The notes under the pieces were generated by a model that had not been told where the DNA came from, made no database searches, and was given only the letters and a program-made list of their open reading frames with translations. A stretch of 64,000 nucleotides of DNA from CAYNZV01 sp965217095 (GTDB lineage: Bacteria; Latescibacterota; UBA2968; UBA8231), in contig OZ244235.1 in the NCBI GenBank assembly GCA_965217095.1, positions 3,038,001 through 3,102,000 of the forward strand. Direction: 5' to 3'. Shown one piece after another: positions 36,156 to 43,974 of this stretch (the stretch's first letter is position 1; each line of letters opens with the position of its first letter). The position numbers were made by a program, and so were the translations under genes.

Positions 36156-36256
36156 CCGAGTTTCTCCTTCAGTCGGTCGATTGTGTCCTGCTGTTGCACG
36201 ATCATGGTAACACCCGCGACGATCACTGCGATGCGAACCAGATTCTCGAATTCCAT
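36137..36256 (-). CDS. Very small membrane protein (39 residues) overlapping the MetE-like gene
   Basis: The frame reads MEFENLVRIAVIVAGVTMIV then a charged amphipathic tail (DRLKEKLGWKEHC). It has one transmembrane helix and a likely cytoplasmic coiled tail. It overlaps the MetE-like start by 19 bases, and an AGG lies six bases upstream of its ATG. The hydrophobic/charged pattern is not what a random frame gives, but no relative is known to me. It may be a leader peptide coupling translation to the next gene. Confidence 0.4.
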   Translation of the reverse strand: MEFENLVRIAVIVAGVTMIVQQQDTIDRLKEKLGWKEHC

Positions 36257-36268
36257 ATCATGCCTCAT

Positions 36269-36498
36269 GCGAGAAGAATACCTACGGCTCGGTTCCTATC
36301 CTGGGGCACCTGGTCAGTCTAACTAGTGATTATGCTGCATGAGCACCCGGATAACCTGTAATAGCCGCGTAGATGCCGGTATAACTCATTCGTGGCCGCA
36401 GTCCTTGTAAGATACCATCCGAGGCGCAGGAAATACTTGAAAACAAAAAGGTTACGGCCAACCACAGTGAATTATGCTGTGCATAACAGGTGACACTT
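36269..36498. other. Non-coding gap between the divergent small protein/MetE block and the recombinase remnant
   Basis: About 230 bases without a credible gene on either strand. In an integron this is where attI and the cassette promoter would lie. I could not identify either with confidence. Confidence 0.4.
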
Positions 36499-36726
36499 AT
36501 GGATAGTGTACATCGCAGGTCTATCAAGAAGTTCGAAAGAGCCCGGCCGAAGTCAATCGGGACTCATCCTCCGAAGCTGCTCGACCGGGTCCGCAATGAA
36601 GGATCACGCGCCCACAATTCCTACTTGACCAATAGCTGCTATTCCCCCATCATCGGTTTACTCCCGCGGTGCCTTCATCGCGAAAGAAGATCGCCGACAC
36701 CCTCGCACCATGAATTTACTCTGTAA
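36499..36726 (+). pseudogene. Remnant of a tyrosine recombinase/integrase N-terminal domain
   Basis: An ATG preceded by AGGTGA opens a short frame. Residues encoded at about 36571-36642 read PPKLLDRVRNEGSRAHNSYL, then TNSCYS. This matches the SAM-like N-terminal domain of phage and integron integrases (consensus of the type PKLLDxVRxxIRxxHYSxRTExxY). Similarity ends after that, and the frame closes at 36726 without core-binding or catalytic residues. It is divergent from the minus-strand gene block, as intI is from its cassettes. Confidence 0.5.
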
Positions 36727-36756
36727 GACTGGACCACTCTGGGGGAGGCATTCCAT

Positions 36757-37158
36757 ATGATCTCGCTTGGCATCCAGACTCAAGCTCATCAAGAATTGCA
36801 CGAGATTACGGCTGAGGTCGAAGCGGTGGTCACGCGTAGCGGCGTCGACAGCGGCCATGCCATTGTTTACGTACCCCATACGACGGCGGGTATCACGATC
36901 AACGAGAACGCCGATCCGACGGTTCGTCGCGATCTGCTCTCCGACATGGAGCGCCTGGTACCGTGGGTGCAACCTTACTACCAACACAACGAAGGCAATT
37001 CCGCTGCCCACACGCGCGCCAGCATCATGGGTCACAGCGTAACTGCGATCGTCGAGAAGAGTGCTCTACTGTTGGGGCGCTGGCAAGGCATCTATTTGTG
37101 CGAGTTTGACGGCCCACGCGCCCGCCTGGTTCACGTCCACGTCGTCGGTGACGCGTAG
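36757..37158 (+). CDS. yjbQ: YjbQ/UPF0047 family protein
   Basis: A 133-residue protein. GHAIVYVPHTTAGITINENADPTVRRDL is the conserved active-site region of the family, and GNSAAHTRASIMGHSV and LVHVHVVGD complete it. YjbQ proteins form a trimer and some show weak thiamine-phosphate synthase activity; the true role is debated. The ATG has GGGGAGG upstream. Confidence 0.95.
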   Translation: MISLGIQTQAHQELHEITAEVEAVVTRSGVDSGHAIVYVPHTTAGITINENADPTVRRDLLSDMERLVPWVQPYYQHNEGNSAAHTRASIMGHSVTAIVEKSALLLGRWQGIYLCEFDGPRARLVHVHVVGDA

Positions 37159-37279
37159 GACCGCCACCCCTGCGCCTTCTTGCGCAACCATATATATTTG
37201 AATCTCTGCTCAGCACTTCTATCTTTGGAAGGTCCATTACCTCCAGAAGGTATTCTCGTTGATCTGTGATGGCATACTC

Positions 37280-38112
37280 TTGAAACGCTTCGCCGGTTTG
37301 ATACTAGCTGCTGCAACCTTCTCCATTGCGGGCGAAGCTCTGGCGTCGGCCAAGGTGGGGGAACCCGCCCCCGATTTCGAGCTCCAGCGATTGACGGGAG
37401 GTACGGTTACCCTGAGCGAGTTCAAAGGCAAGGTGGTCCTGCTGAACTTCCTCGGCTACAACTGACCTTTCTGTCGTGCGGCGGCGCCGGACGTTGAAGC
37501 TGTGCATCAAGAATTCAAGAACGAGCCGTTCATCACCCTCGGTCTCGACGTCTGGGACGGTAGCCCTTCCCAGGTGCAACGCCAGTTTATCGAACGCACC
37601 AAAACCACCTATCCGCTGCTCCTGCACGCCAGCAATGTCGGACGACCTACGGCCTGGGTCGTACTAACTATGTAGTCGTAGGCCATGACGGAGTGGTGCG
37701 CTACATCACCACTCAGACGTTTGCCCCGCCGATCATATGCCAGGCCATCAGCACGTCCCTAAAAGCCCTCGTCGAGTCGCAGATGAGCGCCAACGGGGAC
37801 GACACCTCCGTCGGCGAACAGGAATCCCGGCCCGAAAGCTTCGCGCTGTTCGCCAACTACCCCAACCCTTTCAATGCCGAAACCACCATCGGTTTCCGCC
37901 TCGGCGCAGAAACCGATCTCTCCTTGCACATCTTCGATGCCGCCGGTCGGTTTGTGCGCCGAATCACCGCCGGTCGATTCGGGACCGGCAACTTCGAATT
38001 GATCTGGGATGGACGCGACGACGGAGGCAATCCGGTTTCTTCCGGTGTCTATTTCTATCGTTTGAACGCGCCCGGCCATCGCGCCACGCGTTCGATGGTC
38101 CTTCTGCGTTAG
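37280..38112 (+). CDS. Secreted thioredoxin-like oxidoreductase with in-frame UGA in its active site and a FlgD-like C-terminal domain (possible selenoprotein, or pseudogene)
   Basis: A TTG start gives a signal peptide (RFAGLILAAATFSIAGEAL). A TlpA/AhpC-type domain follows: KVGEPAPDFELQRLTGG, then VVLLNFLGYN, an in-frame TGA at 37463-37465, and PFCRAAAPDVEAV. The TGA replaces the first Cys of a C-P-F-C motif. A hairpin follows it (see 37475-37493). Near 37640-37641 one base is missing in a GG pair; adding it restores TTYGLGRTNYVVVGHDG and the rest. The C-terminus is a FlgD-like sorting domain (FANYPNPFNAETTIGFRL, SSGVYFYRLNAPG). Either a selenocysteine U-x-x-C protein with a sequencing indel, or a doubly damaged gene. 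The nearby nonsense codon in the next gene favours caution. Confidence 0.55.
37475..37493 (+). promoter_or_regulatory. Possible bacterial SECIS-like hairpin after the in-frame UGA
   Basis: Nine bases after TGA the sequence CGTGCGG-CGGCG-CCGGACG can fold: CGT/ACG and CGG/CCG stems separated by a G-G mismatch, with a five-base loop. The loop starts 16 bases after the UGA and has G at its second position, within the usual range for bacterial SECIS elements. The stem is short and the region is GC-rich, so it could be chance. Confidence 0.3.
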
Positions 38113-38130
38113 CGCTCCACGGCGAGTCCC

Positions 38131-39435
38131 ATGCCAGCTCAAGAGTTCCGTGCCGGCGCCGCAACGACCGACATAACTCCCGATCGACCCCTTCCGAACT
38201 ACAACAACAGCCTCTGCCAGCGTGACGCCAGTGCCAGCCCGCTCTGTTGCCAGGCGGTTGTATTCGACGACGGAGATTCGGCGGGGGCCATCGTCTCGAT
38301 AGATGTAACCTTCGTTGATCGACCGCTGCTCTTGGCCATCAGGGATAAGTGCCAGCAGACAACCGGTGTTGCTAGCTCCAACATCTTGGTTGGCGCCACT
38401 CACACCCACGCGGCGCCGGCATCTTGCCCTTCCTTTCTCAGCGGCGCCCTTCCCGATCCTGCGTTCGTGGACGTCCTGATTGATCGGGTGGCCGTGACCG
38501 TAAAGACGGCGCATGACCAAATGCGCCCCGCGCTGATACGGCCGGCGACCTGCCCTGCGCCAGGTTGCGAGAGAAACCGTAGACTGCTGCGTCCCAGCGG
38601 AGGGGTGGTAATGTTAGGTGCCGACAATGCGGATGACAGCTATCCGCCCACTGGTCCGATCGACCGGCAGATGCAGCTGCTGGCATTCACCAGTACCGAT
38701 GGCACACCTCTCGCAATTGTCGTCAACTACGCCTGCCACAACAACTGCGTCAGTGGTATGTATCACGCCGACATCGGTGGCCGTATCGGAGACGCCCTTC
38801 GCGAGCTCTACGGTGAGGATCTTGTCACGCCGTTTTTGGAAGCTCCCTGCGCCGACACTATCTGGCAAGGACCCCCCGGTGGACCCGACCGTGGCGATGA
38901 CCTCGCTAGATTGATTGCTGACGCGGTGACCACGAAAATTCATGCGGCTTTAGGGGCAGCTCAACTTGCGTCGGTCCACAGGGTGGTGAGTCGATCCACC
39001 TTGCAGGACTACCCCGACCGGCCCTGGGCAGATTCCACCTTCTGCAGAGACGACTGCCGTGGCTCATCGGAAGAGATGCGGGCGCAACAGCGGCGGCGAT
39101 ACGATCCGGAAGAGGCTGCCGTAATCGCCAGTGGCGAGACGACCTGCACCATCGAGCTGACGGGAATCTCCTTTGGGGATGTTGCTATCGTAACCAATCC
39201 CGCGGAGCTCTTCGTCTAATTCGGCATCGAGATCAAGGACCGATCGCCGTTCGCAGTAACCCTGGTGTCAGAGCTGACCAACGGATATTGCGGGTATGTG
39301 GGTCCGGAAAGCGCCTTCGATCAGGGAGGGTATGAGGTCCAAAGGACGGTCCACACCTGCCGCCTCTCGAAGGAGAGCGGGCGGCGCATGACCGATGCTT
39401 CCCTGGAACTGCTTACAGCACTGCGCGACTCGTAG
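38131..39435 (+). pseudogene. Neutral/alkaline ceramidase-like hydrolase with a premature stop
   Basis: The protein opens with GAATTDITPDRPLPNY, and GATHTHAAPASC carries the likely zinc-binding His pair. YACHNNCVSGMYHADIGGRI then matches the neutral ceramidase N-terminal domain that many environmental bacteria encode in shorter form. A TAA at 39217-39219 interrupts after NPAELFV. The same frame continues FGIEIKDRSPFAVTLVSELT, then NGYCGYVGPESAF to a TAG at 39433, matching the family C-terminus. A GAA to TAA change would explain it. Without read-through the enzyme loses about 70 residues. No signal peptide. Confidence 0.7.
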
Positions 39436-39582
39436 CTTTCTTGTGTGATGGCAGTGGCTCGGTAGGCTTTCGCACGACCCGCTCGCCCCTTCGTTGATAC
39501 AGCCGTCCTCCATTCGTATTATACGCGCATTCCGATTCGTGTCTGCGCTGACCATCTAGACAGCATCTCCGAAGGAGCAACT

Positions 39583-40221
39583 GTGACCGCAATGTCGAAC
39601 GAAAAACTCATGCAATTGGGGCGCGAGCTCATCGAGGCGGGTGTTCAGGTTGCCAAGCTTGGCCTCGTGCCGCTCACACATGGAAATCTGAGCATTAGAG
39701 ATCCAGAGAGCGGTCACATCCTGGTGACACCGCACGACTACTCCTACGAGCAGATAGCGATCGAAGACCTGGTGACTACGGACCTGGAAGGCAATATAGT
39801 CCACGGTAAACGCAAAACCTCCTACGAAACGCAGGTACACCTCGCGGTCTACGAGAAGCGGCCCGAGGTCCAAGCGATCGTGCACGTCGAGCCGATCTAC
39901 GCCAACGTTTTTGGCGTGTTGCATATGCCGATAGCCCCAGTACTTCAGAACGCCCTGCTCGATGTGGGCGGTGAAGTCCCTATCATGCCGTATTTGCCCA
40001 GTGGATCTCGAGAGTTTGGCTACCAGATGCTCAAGGTTATGGAGGGGAGGAACGCAGTAGTATGGGCGAATCATGGAATGCTGACCGTGGGAAAGTCCAT
40101 GGCAGAAGCGATGCACTGCACCGTTGTGGTAGAGATGGCCGCGCAGGTCTATCACTTGGCGCTGCAGCATGGGAAACCTCATACGATTCCGGAAGAATTC
40201 CACGGCATGTTGGTCGGCTAG
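39583..40221 (+). CDS. Class II aldolase/adducin-family (fuculose-phosphate-aldolase-like) enzyme
   Basis: A 212-residue zinc aldolase fold. LTHGNLSIRDPESGHILVTP is the phosphate-binding region, AIVHVEPIYANVF lies where FucA and RhaD have a metal-binding HxHP, and VVWANHGMLTVG carries another metal His. The middle metal motif reads H-V-E-P, so one usual His is Glu; the enzyme may still bind a metal or may be an epimerase-like member. The GTG start with GGAG six bases away is preferred to the ATG three codons on. It heads a plus-strand run with the FGGY kinase 25 bases downstream. Confidence 0.85.
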   Translation: MTAMSNEKLMQLGRELIEAGVQVAKLGLVPLTHGNLSIRDPESGHILVTPHDYSYEQIAIEDLVTTDLEGNIVHGKRKTSYETQVHLAVYEKRPEVQAIVHVEPIYANVFGVLHMPIAPVLQNALLDVGGEVPIMPYLPSGSREFGYQMLKVMEGRNAVVWANHGMLTVGKSMAEAMHCTVVVEMAAQVYHLALQHGKPHTIPEEFHGMLVG

Positions 40222-40245
40222 CGCACAGCTGATCGCCGGACGCGC

Positions 40246-41745
40246 ATGAGCCTCCTGGGACTCGATATCGGTACCACTGGGTGTAAGGCAATCGCCTTCG
40301 ACGAAGAAGGACACCCACTGGCCAGTGCGTATCGCGAATACCCACTGCTGAGTCCGCGACCGGGTTTCTTCGAACTGGATCCGAACGCGGTCTGGTCGCA
40401 TCTGTGCGATTGCATCCGCGAAGTCAACACGAACATCCCCGCCAATCCGGTAAAAGCCCTGGCGATATCAGCCCAGGGGGAAGCCGTCATTCCGGTCAGC
40501 GAAACATCGGAGGTGCTGGCGAACAGCCCGGTGACCGCCGACAACCGCGCCCTCGAGCAAGCAGACCAGCTGCGCGAGCGTTTGGGCGCGGAGAAGATCT
40601 ACGCCATCAGCGGACAACCGCTCCACGGTCAGTTCTCCATCCCCAAGATCGCTTGGTGGAAGGAGCATGAACCCGCTCTCTATCAACGCACCTGGAAGTT
40701 TCTCTGCTACGGCGATTTCGCCTTGAAGCGGCTGGGATTGGAGCCGGTCATCGACTATTCAATGGCGGCGCGCACGCTCGGTTTCGATATCCGCTCGTTG
40801 AGCTGGTCGGGGGACCTGTTGGGCGCCGCAGGCGTCGACGTCGACAAACTGCCCACGGTCCGACCCAGCGGCTCCATGGTCGGGGAGATCTCGGAAGCGA
40901 TAGCCGCGGATCTTGGTTTGTCGACTGGAGTACAGGTGGTCGTGGGCGGCCACGACCAACCATGCGGGGCCCTGGGCGCGGGGGTGCTGGGTCGCGGTGA
41001 GGCGATGTATGCCATCGGCACCACCGAATCGATCGCGGCAGTGGTCAAGGAACCGACATCGCGGCTGGAGCAAGACAACGTCCCCTGCTATCCCCACGTG
41101 GTCCCCGAGATGTTTGCCGCGCTGACCGGCAACCAGACCGGGGGCCGGCTCTTGCGCTGGTACCGCGATCAGCTGGGTGCCGATGAGAGGGCGGTGGCGC
41201 AGCGCGAGCAACGGGATGTCTACGACGTTATCGTTGAACAGGCCAGGGACGAACCGAGCGGACTGATGATATTGCCGCACTTCGCCGGCAGCGGCTCGCT
41301 GCAGAACGATCCCAACTCCAAAGGGGCGATCCTCGGATTGACCTTCGACACCCGCCGGCAGGATCTGGTGAAAGCAATTCTCGAAGGTATCACGTTTGAA
41401 CAGGCGCTCAGCATCGAGCAGCTGCGGACGGCCGGCATCGAAGTCGACGAGCTGCGAGCGATCGGTGGGGGGGCGCGATCACCGAAGTGGCTGCAGATGA
41501 AAGCGGACATTGTGGGAACGCCGATCACAGCCATTGCTGTTAACGATGCCGCCAGCCTCGGCGCCGCACTGCTCGCGGGCTGGGGAACCGGGATCTACAC
41601 ATCTTTGCAGGAAGCGGTTGGGCGTACCGTTTCGACCAGCGCGCGCTATGAGCCGGACGAGAAACGCAGCGCCCATTACCGGGATCAACTCGACGTGTAT
41701 AGGCAGCTATACCCGACGCTGAGGGAGCTGCACTCAGCGATTTGA
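40246..41745 (+). CDS. FGGY-family carbohydrate kinase (xylulokinase-like)
   Basis: A 499-residue sugar kinase. LLGLDIGTTGCKAIAFD is the N-terminal ATP-binding loop, GGHDQPCGALGAG contains the catalytic Asp, MYAIGTTESIAA is the second phosphate loop, and AIGGGARSPKWLQMKADI is the C-terminal adenosine site. These kinases phosphorylate pentuloses, hexuloses or polyols before aldolase cleavage. The preceding aldolase therefore probably acts on its product. Confidence 0.93.
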   Translation: MSLLGLDIGTTGCKAIAFDEEGHPLASAYREYPLLSPRPGFFELDPNAVWSHLCDCIREVNTNIPANPVKALAISAQGEAVIPVSETSEVLANSPVTADNRALEQADQLRERLGAEKIYAISGQPLHGQFSIPKIAWWKEHEPALYQRTWKFLCYGDFALKRLGLEPVIDYSMAARTLGFDIRSLSWSGDLLGAAGVDVDKLPTVRPSGSMVGEISEAIAADLGLSTGVQVVVGGHDQPCGALGAGVLGRGEAMYAIGTTESIAAVVKEPTSRLEQDNVPCYPHVVPEMFAALTGNQTGGRLLRWYRDQLGADERAVAQREQRDVYDVIVEQARDEPSGLMILPHFAGSGSLQNDPNSKGAILGLTFDTRRQDLVKAILEGITFEQALSIEQLRTAGIEVDELRAIGGGARSPKWLQMKADIVGTPITAIAVNDAASLGAALLAGWGTGIYTSLQEAVGRTVSTSARYEPDEKRSAHYRDQLDVYRQLYPTLRELHSAI

Positions 41746-41777
41746 TGGTCTTATAGAATCAAGAGGAGGTGATCAGC

Positions 41778-43940
41778 ATGCCAAATCCAGGAGTCGTGCT
41801 CGAACGAGTCGGATCGACGGCAGAGAGGCTGCGCCAGCTGCCGTACGAGAAGAGGGTGTGCAAGACCGAAGCCTACCCCGCGGTCTCCCGGCCTGACAAA
41901 GAGTATACCGGACTGTCCGTAGCGGAGTTCGCCGAATGGGCCGCCGACGTGGGCCTGGAGGCGACGGTTCTCAATGGAGAGATCGATCGCGGCACTCCTC
42001 GCTACCGCTCCAAGATCTTACCGTACCGCGACGATGTGGACGAGGACCGGATGCCCGGCTACATCAAAGCCCTGCACGAAAAAGGGATCATCGTCATCTC
42101 GTATTATCCGCTCATCTTCTGCAAACCGCTGGTGCCCCTGCATCCCGAGTGGCTGATGCATTTCCTCTTCGACGACCGCCCGTTTATAGAGAACCAGGGC
42201 TGGTTCTGCCTCAACTCTCCCTTTAGGGACTGGGTCTCCGACTATTTGATCGAGTGGCTCGACAACCTGGACCTGGACGGCTTCTACTTCGACGACACCA
42301 ATATCGGCTCCCACCAGGGAGGGCGGGAGTACCCCGGTTGTTGCTGCGAGGTCTGCACCAAGCTCCTGCGGGACGAAACCGGCCTGCGGATGCCGCGGGA
42401 GGTGGACTTCGGCTCGCTCGATTTCCGCCGTTGGATCAGGTGGCGCTACGAAAAGACCAAAGAAGCAGTAAAGTATATCCTCGGTCGCATTCGCGAAGCC
42501 CATCCCGATTGCATCTTGGAGTTCAACTACTATACCCGGCCGGACACCTCATGGGTGCGGGGCCATCCGATCGACATGTTCGGCTTCGCGGATATTCCGG
42601 CGTATGCCTTTACCGAGATGAGCCGCTCGAGCCGCGACACCGGGTACGTTTCCAAGATCAACCGGGGCAAGGGAACCTTTCACTCTTTGCTGCGCCATGG
42701 ACAGCAAAGCATGCCCGGGATCGCATCCGGGCTGACAGTTTACCCGGAGCGCTGGATCTTCACCCAGCATATACTGGGCGCCATCGCCAACGGGGGCAGC
42801 GCCTTCTCCAACTACACCTCGCCCTATCTCCAGGACGATATGATCCGTTTCGGCTTCGCCGAAGCCAAGAAGCGACGAGAGTACGTCGCCGGCGATACGG
42901 TTAAATACGCCGCCGTCCACTATTCTACCCTGAACCGCGACTTTCGTTCCGCAGAGCTCTACAAGAACATCGGCAAGGAGGGAGGGTACACCCTAAAGGA
43001 TATCTACGGCCTCTACGACATGCTGGGCCGCTCCCACATCCTGCTGGATTTTCTGCACGACAAGCAGTTGGGGGACGACACCCTGTTAGATTACCCTCTC
43101 CTGGTGCTCTCCAACAGCGCCTGCATAGCGGATGCGCAGGTGGAGAACATCCGCCGCTACGTGGAACAGGGGGGCACCCTCATCGCGACCCATCAAACTT
43201 CTACCATGGATGAGCTGGGTCAACGCCGGGGCAACTTCGCGCTGGCAGAGGTTCTCGGTCTCGATCACACCGGACCACACCAGACCGGTCCCGGAGACGG
43301 CGTTGTCTACGTACCCCAGGGCGAGTTGGCCGCGGAGACAGGATATCAACTGCTGCCGTTTTACGGCATCGAGTCCACCATCGAAATCAGACCCGACGCC
43401 GACATCGAGGTCCTGTGCACCCGCAGCAGCCTGCAGGGAGATACCCTGCCCGAGTTCAATCCGAAGATGGAGTACGACACGGGCGAACCCACCGTGACCG
43501 TCAACCGCTTCGGCAAGGGTTCGGCGTATTACTTCACCGGCGACATCGGGCGCGCCTACGTCGAGGTTCCCTATCCACCATTGATGCATCTGCTGGCCAA
43601 CATCGTGGGGCGGACACCGTCACCGATCCAAGTGGACGCACCCCAGGCGATCGAGGTGACCGCCGCCATCCGTCCTTCCGGCGAGCTGATGATTCATCTG
43701 CTCAACAACCCGTCGCCACCCTATCCTCCGCAGATCGATGGCGGCGATATCTACCGCTATTTCTTCACCCAGGAGATCGTCCCAATCCACGACATCCATA
43801 TCGTCCTCAACGGATTCAAAGCGAAAGCGGCCAGGCTCCCGTTGCAGGATTCTGCGCTGGAGATGACGAGAACGCCACAGGAGATCGTCGTGCCCAGGGT
43901 AGAGCTCCACGAAGTGGTGCTGGTTGACCTGGAGGATTGA
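41778..43940 (+). CDS. GHL6/GH42-like putative glycoside hydrolase with a glutamine-amidotransferase-like (GH42M) domain
   Basis: A 720-residue soluble protein. The start is the ATG nine bases after an upstream GTG because GGAGG is well placed for it. Residues 30-370 form a TIM-barrel of the hypothetical glycosyl hydrolase 6 type: VLNGEIDRGTPRYRSKILPY, then LDGFYFDDTNIGSHQGG with a plausible acid pair, and CCCEVCTKLLRDETGL with a Cys cluster. ILEFNYYTRPDTSW follows. A flavodoxin/GATase-like domain then has YPLLVLSNSACIADAQVENIRRYVEQGGTLIATHQTS, which matches the GH42 trimerisation domain. A C-terminal beta domain ends the protein. It is likely cytoplasmic and part of the sugar catabolic run. 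Confidence 0.8.
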   Translation: MPNPGVVLERVGSTAERLRQLPYEKRVCKTEAYPAVSRPDKEYTGLSVAEFAEWAADVGLEATVLNGEIDRGTPRYRSKILPYRDDVDEDRMPGYIKALHEKGIIVISYYPLIFCKPLVPLHPEWLMHFLFDDRPFIENQGWFCLNSPFRDWVSDYLIEWLDNLDLDGFYFDDTNIGSHQGGREYPGCCCEVCTKLLRDETGLRMPREVDFGSLDFRRWIRWRYEKTKEAVKYILGRIREAHPDCILEFNYYTRPDTSWVRGHPIDMFGFADIPAYAFTEMSRSSRDTGYVSKINRGKGTFHSLLRHGQQSMPGIASGLTVYPERWIFTQHILGAIANGGSAFSNYTSPYLQDDMIRFGFAEAKKRREYVAGDTVKYAAVHYSTLNRDFRSAELYKNIGKEGGYTLKDIYGLYDMLGRSHILLDFLHDKQLGDDTLLDYPLLVLSNSACIADAQVENIRRYVEQGGTLIATHQTSTMDELGQRRGNFALAEVLGLDHTGPHQTGPGDGVVYVPQGELAAETGYQLLPFYGIESTIEIRPDADIEVLCTRSSLQGDTLPEFNPKMEYDTGEPTVTVNRFGKGSAYYFTGDIGRAYVEVPYPPLMHLLANIVGRTPSPIQVDAPQAIEVTAAIRPSGELMIHLLNNPSPPYPPQIDGGDIYRYFFTQEIVPIHDIHIVLNGFKAKAARLPLQDSALEMTRTPQEIVVPRVELHEVVLVDLED

Positions 43941-43974
43941 TTCGGCGGCAGCAAAAGCCGGATGGAGCTAACTG

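Noticed and set aside
37280..38112. A genome-wide recoding of UGA to Trp or Gly
   Set aside because: Many genes in the window end in UGA at natural family ends, so UGA acts as a stop here.
39436..39582. Gap before the aldolase gene searched for a regulator or riboswitch
   Set aside because: No structured element or gene could be recognised.
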